From contig OZ024743.1 of the NCBI GenBank assembly GCA_964016885.1, positions 172,855,726-172,919,725 on the forward strand: 64,000 bases of DNA. The letters are read 5' to 3'. The stretch is from Eledone cirrhosa (lineage: Eukaryota; Mollusca; Cephalopoda; Octopoda; Eledonidae). Both the position numbers and the translations under genes were made by a program. Position 1 is the stretch's first letter, and each line of letters starts with the position of its first letter. Under the pieces are notes generated by a model. The model made no database searches, was not told where the DNA came from, and saw only the letters and a list, made by a program, of their open reading frames with translations. Positions 24,701 through 36,706 of this stretch are shown here, in pieces.

Positions 24701-27700
24701 AATGCAGGCCAAGAGGAATATGTTAAGAAATGTCAGAGAGGAAAATGTTAAGAATTAAAAAAAAATTCTTATATTTTTCAAAAAGGCGTTGCCTTCAAAT
24801 CAAATTGGCTGGCAAACAAACGCAGAAGACGTATAATGGCCATAACGCTCCGGAATACAGGCACAAAAAAAAATTATAATGCACGATGGAATAATTTACC
24901 GATAATTTTTTTTTTTTTTGTTTTTTTTTGTTAATAATGTCGATACAAAATGTGTTTGTGCATGCAGGCAAATGATAAATATAATGATAACGAAATAATT
25001 GTTCTAAACAACAAAACGTTCAGTTTTTTTTTTTTCTTTGTTACAGCATTCTTTCTTTCTTTCATATTTGTTGTACCAAAATGCTTGTTTGAATCACATC
25101 GGCCTCACCATTTATAATGAAGAGTGTAAGTCGTTATAGTTGTTAGTAAGGTTAGATCAGAAGGCATTAAATAGACAAACTCCATTACAAGTGTGTACTT
25201 CATTTATTCTTGCTTCACACTGTGAAAGTCATTTTGCCTGTATTTCCATGTGTGAGATACGACAGGATATGGCGTATCGAAGAATTGATGTCTTGATGAT
25301 AGCGGGTTTATCTGGAGACTGATCTTCTGACTTAACTTCCGTCCTCTGGTCTAAGTAGTCCAGTTACTTGTATCGCTACGCCGAAGGTTTTGATTGGCTC
25401 ACACTCCAGCCAATTTACTTCCGTAACATTTTTCTTCCGCCGAAGGAAAATACATCTAATTACAAAGGATATATATTACTGCTACACGTTAACTCTCTTA
25501 ATTCCACTTCCATCTTGTGCTTTAAGAGTAGTTTGAGCAAATGAGAGATGTATTGTCTTGCTTTCATTGAGATGGAGACCAACAAGAAGAGTTGCTTCTT
25601 GGAAAGCCATGAAATGTTGGACATTCTCCAGGAAATCTGCTAGAAAAGCAATGCCATCTGTAAGATGTTGAGAGGAATGTTTTGAGCTCAAGAGAGATTT
25701 TACAGGGATGTCCCTCTCAATGGCGTCTAGAGAGATTCTAAGAGAGCAGTCTAGTGCTATGATGAAAAGGAATGGTGCAGGTGTGTTATTTTGAAATACA
25801 CATGCAAAGATGTCAAAGAATTCAGTTAGGCCACCAGGAGTATTTATATTTGCATTGGTGTTTTGATAGTGTCTCAATTGCTTCCAAATTTGGAAGAGGA
25901 TATCTCTATTTATGCTGTTGATAAATTTACAAAATAAGAGCCATTTCCTTGATGTAATTCTTTATTTTTTCAACTATCCTTCTTAGGGCTAGAAATTGAA
26001 CAAGAGTAGATCTTTCATGACTGAAATCATTTTCGTTGATTTCGGATGAAACAAGTCAGTTTAGAATTACTTTCATGGAACAAATTAGTTTAGAATACTT
26101 TGTTGTAAATTTGGCATCAATGTGATTCCCAGCCATTTGTTTGGAAAAGAGACGTCACCCTTCTTAAGAATGGGAATTATGCCAGCTTTAAACAAAATTG
26201 GGGTGGGGGTGGGGGGTGAGAAAGTGCACCAAATATCTCATTACATATTGACAGAAGAACTAAGGCCAGTTTAGGGTCTTTCCAAATCATATTGGGAATA
26301 TTGTCAAGGTTTGGAGGTTACTTGTTCTCAAGGGGATTACAAAATTGATTTCACTCAAAGAAAAGTCTGTTATTGACATGTCTAATGGAGGTGACATCTC
26401 TATCGGTAGGAGATTACCTTCGACAGGAGATAGTACACCCAAGAGACCCTTAATGTGGTTGACCTAGTTTCTCTGTGTGCTTGCTGAGAACCCCCTTTGA
26501 TAATAGGGGAAAGCTTTTCTTTCCTACCAGTTATTTTATTTACTAAGGTCGACTGCAGGTTGTACTGGACTTACAGCCTTGACCAAGTAGTAGTCCCAGA
26601 TGCAATATGACTGACCTGACTTCAGCCACTTTCACCTTAATTTAATGAGTTGAGCATTTAATTAATTGAACAACCGAATGCTCATCATCAAATCAGAGAT
26701 TCTATCATGTGTTTTGGTTATCAAACATGAAAGTAAAAGCACTCGTATTTAGAGTTTATTCATTAATTCAAGAAAGCGACTAAATACTTTTGCTACTCCA
26801 AGTTTCCTGTTAAAAGAAACTCAAAGGAGTGATAAAATGAAGCTTCCTCAGCTTTAAATAAATAAATATGAATATTTAAAACATACTCTTACTTTCTAAT
26901 GCATGTTTCTTACTGGGTGATGGCTGAGGTGTTTTGTGTTGTAAAGGTGAAGATTTGTCTTGTAGTACATCTACAGGTTCACCTGAAGGAAAGAATATCA
27001 TTTAACACAGTTACAGAGATTTCTGAATATAATGAAAAACAATAATAGTAACAACAAAACAAAAAAGGAAAGAAAAAAGAAAGAAACAAAAATTGTTCAC
27101 ATTCCATTGTGGTTAACACCAGACTGTACAGATATATAAAAATACAAGAGAGTAGAGAGATTACAATATCTCCAACCCATGCTAGCATGGAAGATGGACG
27201 TTAAACGATGATGATGATGATCCACCACTGCATATCAGAATGCGCTGTGTGAAGCTATATTTTGAAAAATAGATGCATGGATTGATCTTATTTCTTTGAC
27301 TCACTACCTATGTGTCATATAAGCCTGCTCAATCATGACGGCCCCATTGCTGGACAATAACAGCAATTAGTCTCTCCATAGTCTAATGATTAAACTTACA
27401 ATACAAGGAAACATAGTTGTTCAAGTTTAACTTACTTTTCCGTTTCAATGTGCCTTGTTTCTTATTTAGTGATGACTGGGAATTTTTCGGTGGTAAAGGT
27501 GAAGATTTGTTTTGGGGTATATGTGCAGGCTCATCTGAAGGAAAGAATTTAATATCTTATAGCTACTTCTGAAAACAACAGCAACGAGTAAAAAGACAGA
27601 AAAATAGAAGAGAGGTAGGAATAAAGCAAGCAAAGAAGAAACAAAAAGTGAAATAATAACGAAGTAAAAGCAAGAATGTAAAAATCGGAAGGCGAGGGAA

Positions 27701-30700
27701 AGGTAAGCTTCATAACAGATTTATGTGAAAAACACCAAAAGCTGAATGTTTAGAACAAAACTACATATATGATCAAAATATCCAGCATTTTAACATTACA
27801 ACAGAGATGATGACAAACTGTGGACCATACCAAAGTACTGTATACATGGGTGCCACAAGTCTGTTTGATGAAAATATATGTGGGGTCAAGAAAACCTGTG
27901 AAACAAAAGGTTGAGAAGACTCTTCATTTGTGTCAAAATTATGATAACCTCCCCTAGTGTTTGTGACATGATGAAACACACCTATGTGTCATATAAGCCT
28001 GCTCAATCATGACGGCCCCATTGCTGGACAATAACAGCAATTAGTCTCTCCATAGTCTAATGATTAAACTTACAATACAAGGAAACATAGTTGTTCAAGT
28101 TTAACTTACTTTTCCGTTTCAATGTGCCTTGTTTCTTATTTAGTGATGACTGGGAATTTTTCGGTGGTAAAGGTGAAGATTTGTTTTGGGGTATATGTGC
28201 AGGCTCATCTGAAGGAAAGAATTTAATATCTTATAGCTACTTCTGAAAACAACAGCAACGAGTAAAAAGACAGAAAAATAGAAGAGAGGTAGGAATAAAG
28301 CAAGCAAAGAAGAAACAAAAAGTGAAATAATAACGAAGTAAAAGCAAGAATGTAAAAATCGGAAGGCGAGGGAGAGGTAAGCTTCATAACAGATTTATGT
28401 GAAAAACACCAAAAGCTGAATGTTTAGAACAAAACTACATATATGATCAAAATATCCAGCATTTTAACATTACAACTAAGATGATGACAAACTGTGGACC
28501 ATACCAAAGTACTGTATACATGGGTGCCACAAGAAAACCTGTGAAACAAAGGGTTGAGAAGACTCTTCATTTGTGTCAAAATTATGACAACCTCCCCTAG
28601 TGTTTGTGACATGATGAAACACACCCAGTACACTCTGTAGCGTATTGGAATGCATATAAGCGAGAAGACATGAAGGTACTTGCAAAAATATGAAATAAAA
28701 TGTGAAAATCTATGTGTGGAAGTTTGATTGACATGACTCTGGTTCCATCAAGGAAGTGGCTATGCTCAATATGTAGGAAAGGAGTAGGTGGGAACTGTAT
28801 ATGATGTACACAATGTAAAACATGATTATATAAGAGATGTAATGGGGTTGTGGGAAGACTAAAATAAAAGGTGAACTTTCTATGTAGGAAATGCACAGGA
28901 GTAGTTAGTGTAATAAGCTTTCTCCAATCCCAGGAAAACTCCATAGAAATAGTTGACAGTTTCTGTTACCTAGGCGACCTCACTAGTAACAGAGGCTTGC
29001 TCTGAAAGTATGAAATGCCAGCTGTCTGCAAAATGTAATGTTACGTGGAAGAACAGATGTTTGATGATGATATATATATATCATCATCATTTAACATCCG
29101 TTTCCCCTGCTAGCAAGTCATTACTCAAGCAGGGTTCCTGACCTCTCAGATTGGCTAGGGGCCTGCATCTTGCTTACATATGGTCCCATGCTCTCAACAT
29201 TATAGAGGTTGTTGTATCTTCAACACAGCTGAAGTGTCTCCCTTTGGCAGTTTGCTACAACTGGATGCTCTTCCTACAAGCAACCACTTTACTAGGAAGG
29301 TTGTTATATCTTTGACACAACTGCAGGGTTTTCCCAGGCATTTGATTGGCAAGCTTTTTATTGCCAACCACTTTACAGCGTGTACTGAGGGTGTTCATTG
29401 TATAAATAACCAAACACTAGAGAGGTTGGTGGTATGAAACCTAAGTTTTACATATTTATATAGCTTACTTTTATTTTTCAATGTACATTTGGCAGTTGGT
29501 GATTGTTGAGACTTTTTGTGTGGTAGACGTGAGCTTTTTTCTTGGGAATCATCTGAGGGCCCAACTGCAAGAAATAATTTCATATTTTATATAGTTTATA
29601 GAGATTTCTGCAAAGCAAAATGAACAACAACAACCAAAGATAAAGGAAAAAAGAAAGGAAGAAAAGGAAAAGAAAAGACAAGAAAAAGAAAAATAGAGCT
29701 AAAAGAATTCTGTTTTAAATATGAAGAATTTTCTTTTTTAAATATGCCAGCATGGAAAGTGGACATGTGACGATGTTGATAATGTGATAACAAAGGGATT
29801 TACTGCCCAAGTAATATGATACCTGCATGAGAAGTGCGGTGTTGTAAGGCAGTGAGTGAGATATGGGCAGTAAATGCATAGGATATGCTGAAGCTGGAGA
29901 GAAATGAAGTGAGCATGCACACTAACATTACATATTCATTGGATGTATATGTTGGTGTGCATAAACAATAGGGCATGGATGAACAGAGAATAACTGGACA
30001 TAAGAGGTATCAGATGTAAAGTGCAAAAGAAAAGACTACACTGGTATGGACATGTGATGCTTAGGGATGATGAATGCTTGGTGAAGTGCCAGGATATGCC
30101 AGTAGATGGCAGCTGTAGTAGGAGACTGAGGAAAACCTGAGCAGAGATGATTAGAGCCAATCTTAAAATAATGAACTTGACTAAGGTGATAAAGGAATGT
30201 AATTATTGGAGGGAAGCTATGCTGGAAAGGACACATTCAGCCCATGGAAACATACATAAAATGAGGATTATGATGATGAAAATTAAAAGATAAAATATAA
30301 AAATAAAGTAAGCCTCTTAACTTTCTTTCCTGAATACCTCCTTGAACATCATTAAGATGTTTTGACACTAGTTCCCCAAGCAGAATAGTGAAAATCAAAA
30401 GTTATTTAACATGCCCATATAAAAATTGCTGTAAGTTTATCAATAATACAGATAAAAGCATGACATTTTCAGCGAAGTTTCAAAGCTAATTTTTTAAAAA
30501 GTTCATTATATTTACATTTTGTTAAAATAAATAAACAATTTTGTATCGAAGAATACGAGCAAAAACATGAAAAAACATTATTTTCTTTTAATTCTCAACA
30601 TATACATATATATACCTGGAAGTTTGTTTATAACAGTTGCTGGAAATGGTCAAGATGATATGGCTTGATACAGCTGATGCAGAGGTTCACTTTACACTAT

Positions 30701-33700
30701 TCACATCCTGTTTTTGGTTCCCTTCTAATGTTCTGTTTGGAACTTTGTTGGACACTTGTTAAGTCATTCAGACTGGCCTTGGTTGTCAGCAGTGCTATGG
30801 TCTTCTTATCATGCTAAGCTGTTGCTATTAGATTCCCCTTATGCATTTGAATCAAGTCACCTTGTTTTTACAATTCGGCTGAAGTGATAGCTTTTGGCAA
30901 GCCTCTTCTATGTTTATGTACTGTGTTGCAAGCATAAGTCCCATTCTGTCAATGTTCCCCAAACACACAAAAAGAAATTATCACAATACAGGTGGTGGTT
31001 TTGTCCCAATATATCTCTTGCGAGGTCCTTAACTCTTTCTCCAAGTCCTTGCTCAGGCTAATTTGAAACTTTCCCAATATAAACTTGGCAGTTTATAACT
31101 GCATCCACACTTTTATCCCATGTATTGTAGGCTTCAACAGAATGTACTGTTTAAAGACCAGATGTCCGATGAAAGCAATTGTAGCATTGTCAATGGATGT
31201 TTCACAGTGTAGGTTATACTATGACTTCAGATTTTAGCGTGTGTGTTCAATAAAAGACTGTATATGGGTAAGTACTTGAAGCATAACTTCCTACTTCAAC
31301 CTATCACTGAGCATCAGAATTGAACATACTTCAAATGGGATTTAACTGCTGTAGTGAAACATAAATGTCTACAAGCAGGATTAATTTCTGAATGATGGGA
31401 CCAGGAAAAAAAGAGTTAACACATTTCTTTCTTTTTTATATACATTTATATTGGATGACACCATATATTATACAGTCCAGTAAGTTGAAGCATTTTGAAA
31501 TTACAATTAGAGAAAAAGTGGAAAAGAAGCTTGCACATGTTCTGTATCATGAGAATCAGAGGCGTGAACAGTTCCAGAGTACGAGACAATGTGCCAGAAA
31601 AATCCATGTTATAGTTGGAGAAAAGTGTGTCCAAAATTGCAGTGGAGCACTTGCTTTGATTGATGCCAAAGAGAAAGAGACATGGAAGTCCTATTACAAG
31701 AGACTGATGAATGAAGGATATAAATAGGAGAGTAAAAACCTACCCCATATAAATCCAACAATGGGACCAACCATAAAAGTTGACAGTAGTGATAGACAAA
31801 GCAATTACAGATATGAAGGTAGGGAAGGCAACTAAACTATCAGGCAGGCTAAGATGCTGAAAATATTCAGCATGGTGTGTTACAAGATAGAATCAAATGG
31901 TACAAGATGGTGTCATATTTGATGACTGTCATAGTAGTATCATTATAAGCTATTAAAGAGCAATGGAAACACACTACAGAAACATTAAGTTGACGGACCA
32001 TGTCATAAAAGTTAGTGAAAGGTTTATAGCATAACTAATTAGAGACAGAATCAAGCTAGATGAGATGGAGTTTGGTTTTATGCTAGGTAGGAGTACTACC
32101 AATGTCCTCTTTCTTGTGAGACAACTGTTGGAGAGGTACATAGCTAAGAGTAAACCTTTACTTGGCATTTGTAGATCTGGAGAAAGCCTTTAACAGGGTC
32201 CCACGCTCTGTAATCTGGTGCGCACTTAGGAAGCTAGGTGCAGATGAATGGCTCGTAAGGACTGTGCATGCAATGTATAAAAGTACAACCAGCAAGGTGA
32301 GAGTTGCCAATGAGTACAATAATGAATTGGATATGCAGGTGGGTTATCCACAAGGGTTCAGGGTTTATCATTGTCTTTAAGGTCATCACTGAGGAATTTA
32401 AGACTAGCACTTCATGGGAACTGCTATACGCTACTGAACTAGTCCTTATAACTGAATTTGTGAGAGTTAGAGGCAAAATCCCAGACATGAAAGAAAATCT
32501 ACAATTGAAAGGCCTAAAAGTAAACTAAGCAAAAATAAACATCTTAATAAGTAGGAAATAGGACAGGAAGCTGCTGATAAAAAAATGAACATAAAATGAT
32601 GATGACAAACTTACTTTTAAATGCACATTTACTAATCTGAGGCTTTTTGTGTTGTAAAGGTGAAGATTTGTTTTGAGGCCCATCTGAAGATACACCTGAA
32701 GGAAAGAATGTCATATTTTATATTTTTGAAAATGGTGAATAACAACAATGAAAATGATGGAAGAAGAAAAAGAAAAAAACAATCATCATCATCATTTTAC
32801 ATCTGCTTTCCATGCCAGCATGGGTTGGACAGGTTGCTATGGTCTGAATTAGCTTTTATTCAGGGCTATTGTCCTTCTAAATGGGTCATAGGACCATGTC
32901 TTGCTCATATGTTTTAATTTTTGGCATGGTTTCTACAGCTACATGCTCTTCCTAACAACTAACCACTTTAAAGAGTGTATTAGGTGCATTGCATCATGGC
33001 ACTGATACTAGAGAGGTTGTTATGTCCCCAGCAATGGAAAGGGATAAAGATGTTAATATTTAATCCCAGGTAAACAATCCAGCCATAACTATCCCATATT
33101 TCTGTATATCAGAATACATTATGTTGAGTATTCTTCTTTATTTTAGTCAGGGTTTGATTTGAGTGAAATTTGGGTTCTAATGTCGCAGGTCAAGCAACCA
33201 TATAAAGGCATGATGATGATTGTTGTTGAGTTCCAGCTCAGCCCTGATGGAATAGACATGAAAAGTATCCAAGAGAACCTGGGAACATATTATCCAACAT
33301 ATGCTTTTTTTTAAGCTGGTATAATTCAAGGAAAATTTGGTTGCTATTTCTAGCAACCACATAAAGTCCACCTCAGAAGATGGTGGTGATAGCAGTAATG
33401 ATGATGATGATGAGTAAGAAAATAAATAACAATAAGATTCCCTACTTTTATCTTCCGAATCCAGTGCTCTTTTCATATTTATGGCAGTATCTGATCCACA
33501 CTTCAAGTTAACTGGAACACATTTTGTGAAAAAAATAGCATTTGTCAGTTACTGGTTTTTAAGGGACCAATCACTAGTTCACTGCATCTACGATGGTGAG
33601 AGTAAGAAAGGATTATCTGTGCAACTCGGGGAGCTCAAATCCTACAAGCGATTTTGTTCAAAAGCAACAGTTTATCAATTTTCTCACCAATATACATAAC

Positions 33701-36668
33701 TGACCACCATAATCATCATCATATTAAATCCATTTTCCATACTACATAAGTCAGACATGTCATAAGAGTCTGAGTCTAGACAAGTTAGAGGACCATATCT
33801 CACTTGTATATTCTATTTTTGGCATGGTTTCTATAGCTGGATACCTTTCTAACACCAACCACTTTACTGAATGTACTGGGTCTATTTTATCATTAATCCT
33901 AAAGAGATTACATCCACATCATAGAGCATACTGGATGCATTTTATAATGGCATAATCACTACTGAGGTTGCCTTGTATTTCACAAAACTAAAAAAGTACT
34001 GCTTACTCTACATTGTCTGTTTATTCAAAGCAACATGACCACACACACATTGGGTTTCTACACAACTTTTATCTACTAAATTCCAACTGAATATGCATTG
34101 TAAAAACCACATCACTCCTTGGTTTACTTTATTTATATATTCTTCATAGTAGAGAGTGATTTGAGGGAGATCTGACTATTATTTTGGGCAGGTGTATTGA
34201 GCAACAACAATCTTAAGATTTATGTAGACAAGAAAAATGACAAACCTTTATATTTTTCAGCCAACTTGCTAGCACCTTCTGATTTCTTCACAGGTTTTTC
34301 TTCATCATCAATGAGACACAAGTTAGATTCTAATACATCAAAGTAATGCATCTCAATTATTTGTTTATGAACACCAAATGCCGAAATTACTTTTTGGGGT
34401 AATTTGGTATTTTTCTTTGAAGGAACACTGAAGATTTAAAAAGAAAAATATTTCATTATTTTCAAAAACTTAATTATTTCTTCATTTATTTTCCTCTCTC
34501 TGTCTATATATACATCATAGTAGAAGCTATAAACCACTTCTATGGGTCCTTCCTGTGACTGGAATAGGCTTACTGGTACCCCTGTACATCCTCTATAAAC
34601 TTTGAACAAAATCGCTTGTGGGATTTGAGCTCCCTGAGTTGCACTCACTAACACTTTAGTTTTGGCTAAGTTTACTTTAACACCTTTTGATTTTAAATTC
34701 TGTTTCCATAATCAGAACTTATTTTCTAGGTCTTTAATGCATTCAGCTATAAGGACCAGATCATCTGCATAGAGAAGTACCCATGGGCAGCCGGTCTTAA
34801 ATTCCTGTTATAGCTTGGAGAACTATAATGAATAGTAGTGGGCTAAGAACCAAACCCTGATAGACTTGTACCTTGAATTCCTCACTAAACTCATTTCCTA
34901 CTATCACTTTACTGACAGCTTCTCTGTACATGACTTGCACTACACTCACCAACCATTCTTCTACATCTTAATTTCCTTAAGGACCACCAGGTAATAGATC
35001 AGGGAACTCTGTCAAAGGCTTTTTCTAGGTCAACAAAAGCTAGGTAGAGTGGCTTATTATTGGCTAAGAACTTCTCTCACTAAAAAAAGGGCACTTGTAC
35101 TTTTTCCAGGCATGAAACCAAACTGCATCTCGTCTAATTTGACTTTTTCTCTAATTAGCTGTGCTATAACTCTTCCTATCACTTTCATAACTTGGTCCAT
35201 TAGTTATATATATATACGCACACACATATGCATCAAGTACAGAGGTGTTAGGTTACTAGGGATACAGCAAATATAATAAAAAGACAGAAGACAATAACAA
35301 CACAAGACATTTTGAAAGTTACCTTTTTGATATTTGCTTTTTCTTCATGGGTGACATATGTTTCAACAAAACCTGTTTCCAGTGGAATATATAAGATGAC
35401 AACTTAGATAAAAAGAATATAATTTATTCACCCATCATCATCATCATCATCATCATTTAGCATCTATTTTTCCATGCTAGCATCAGTTAGACAGGTTGTC
35501 CAGTTTGAGGCAAGTTGGGTCAGGTGACCATGTCTTGCTTGGTTTCTATGGCTGGATGACCTTCCTTACACCAACCGCATTTACAGTGTGTACTGGGTGC
35601 TTTTTGTTGCGACTCCTACATGACCACTTTACAGCGTGGGCTAGGTGCTTTTTGTTGTGACTCCTACATGACCACTTTACAGTGTGGGCTGGGTGCTTGT
35701 TGTTGTGACGCCTATATGACCACTTTACAGTGTGGTCTGGGTGCTTTTTTGCTGTGTTGCCATCACGACCACTTTACAGTGTGAGCTGGAAACTTCACTG
35801 GACGTATGCTGCAGCCTCTTATCATGAGAGATGTATAATAGGGTGGGGTGGGTCTTCTGTATCACTGCATAACGCCAGAGATCTAGGTCCTGTGTCATCA
35901 CATTTGAGAGGTGCAATTAAGCAAGGTCAGCTTTTATCACCTCATCCCAAGTCTTCCTAGGTTTCCCCACTTCTAGTGCTCTGCACCTTTTTATACAGCT
36001 GTCATCCTTCATACGCATCACATGTCCATACGAATGCAGTCTCCTCTCCTCCACATTGCATCTGATTTCTCTTATACCTAGTTTCTCTCTCAGTTCATTT
36101 ATACTTTGCTGTTCATGTAAGTTACCATTACACATCCATTAGAGCATGCAAACTTCATTCCTTTCCAATTTACGCAAGTCTTCTGCACACAGCACCCAGT
36201 TTCACTACCATGTAACATTGCTGTTCGTATGCATGCATCATACAGTCGGCCTTTCATTTTGAGGGAAAAGCCTTTTGCAGTTAGCAGTGGTAGTAGCTCC
36301 CTGAACTTCTTCCATCCTGTTCCCACCCTGGCCACTGTAATTTCAAAACACCCACCCTGGCCACTGTAATTTCAAAACACCCACCCCGCTGCTAATTTGG
36401 TTACCCAGGTAGCAGAAGCTGTCTACTGCATCTACTGAACATTCCAGGAAGTTGATAGTGCTTATTTCCTGTGGTCGTTTGCTGCTTACTATCCTGGTGC
36501 AACTGCTACATGTAAAGCCTACATTCTTAGCTAAAGTTCCTGAAATCTCACATCTCTTGTGTACCCATAGTTTGCATTTGAGACGGAGGATGTAATTTCT
36601 ACCTACACCTTGAGCAAGGCCATTTCCCCGAGGAGATCAAGGCTTTGTTTTCTGTTCTATTTACTTGG

Positions 36669-36706
<38 letters not shown>

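Larger units (their letters stand above)
20192..25486 (-). mobile_element. Ty3/gypsy LTR retrotransposon 2
   Basis: A 5295-bp element on the minus strand, flanked by CGTT on both sides (20188-20191 and 25487-25490). LTRs of 365 and 374 bp differ at about a dozen sites plus a 9-bp indel. It has gag, protease, reverse transcriptase, RNase H and integrase in order, with several frame changes. It is related to gypsy 1 (same gag and protease motifs, same AATGGTGA internal start) but clearly diverged. It sits within LINE-D, inside CENPC intron 14. Confidence 0.96.
19925..26460 (-). mobile_element. LINE-D, old copy split by gypsy 2
   Basis: The two halves are 19925-20191 and 25487-26460. The minus strand carries a LINE reverse transcriptase ([35 protein letters not shown]) and, joined across the gypsy insertion, [11 protein letters not shown] then [12 protein letters not shown] in one frame. 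It lies in CENPC intron 14 in sense orientation, is heavily mutated, and is a different family from LINE-A and LINE-B. Confidence 0.82.

Noticed and set aside
26385..26425. A decayed further copy of CENPC exon 15
   Set aside because: The sequence continues into LINE-D reading ([17 protein letters not shown]), so it is LINE; the relation runs from LINE to exon, or both from another LINE copy.
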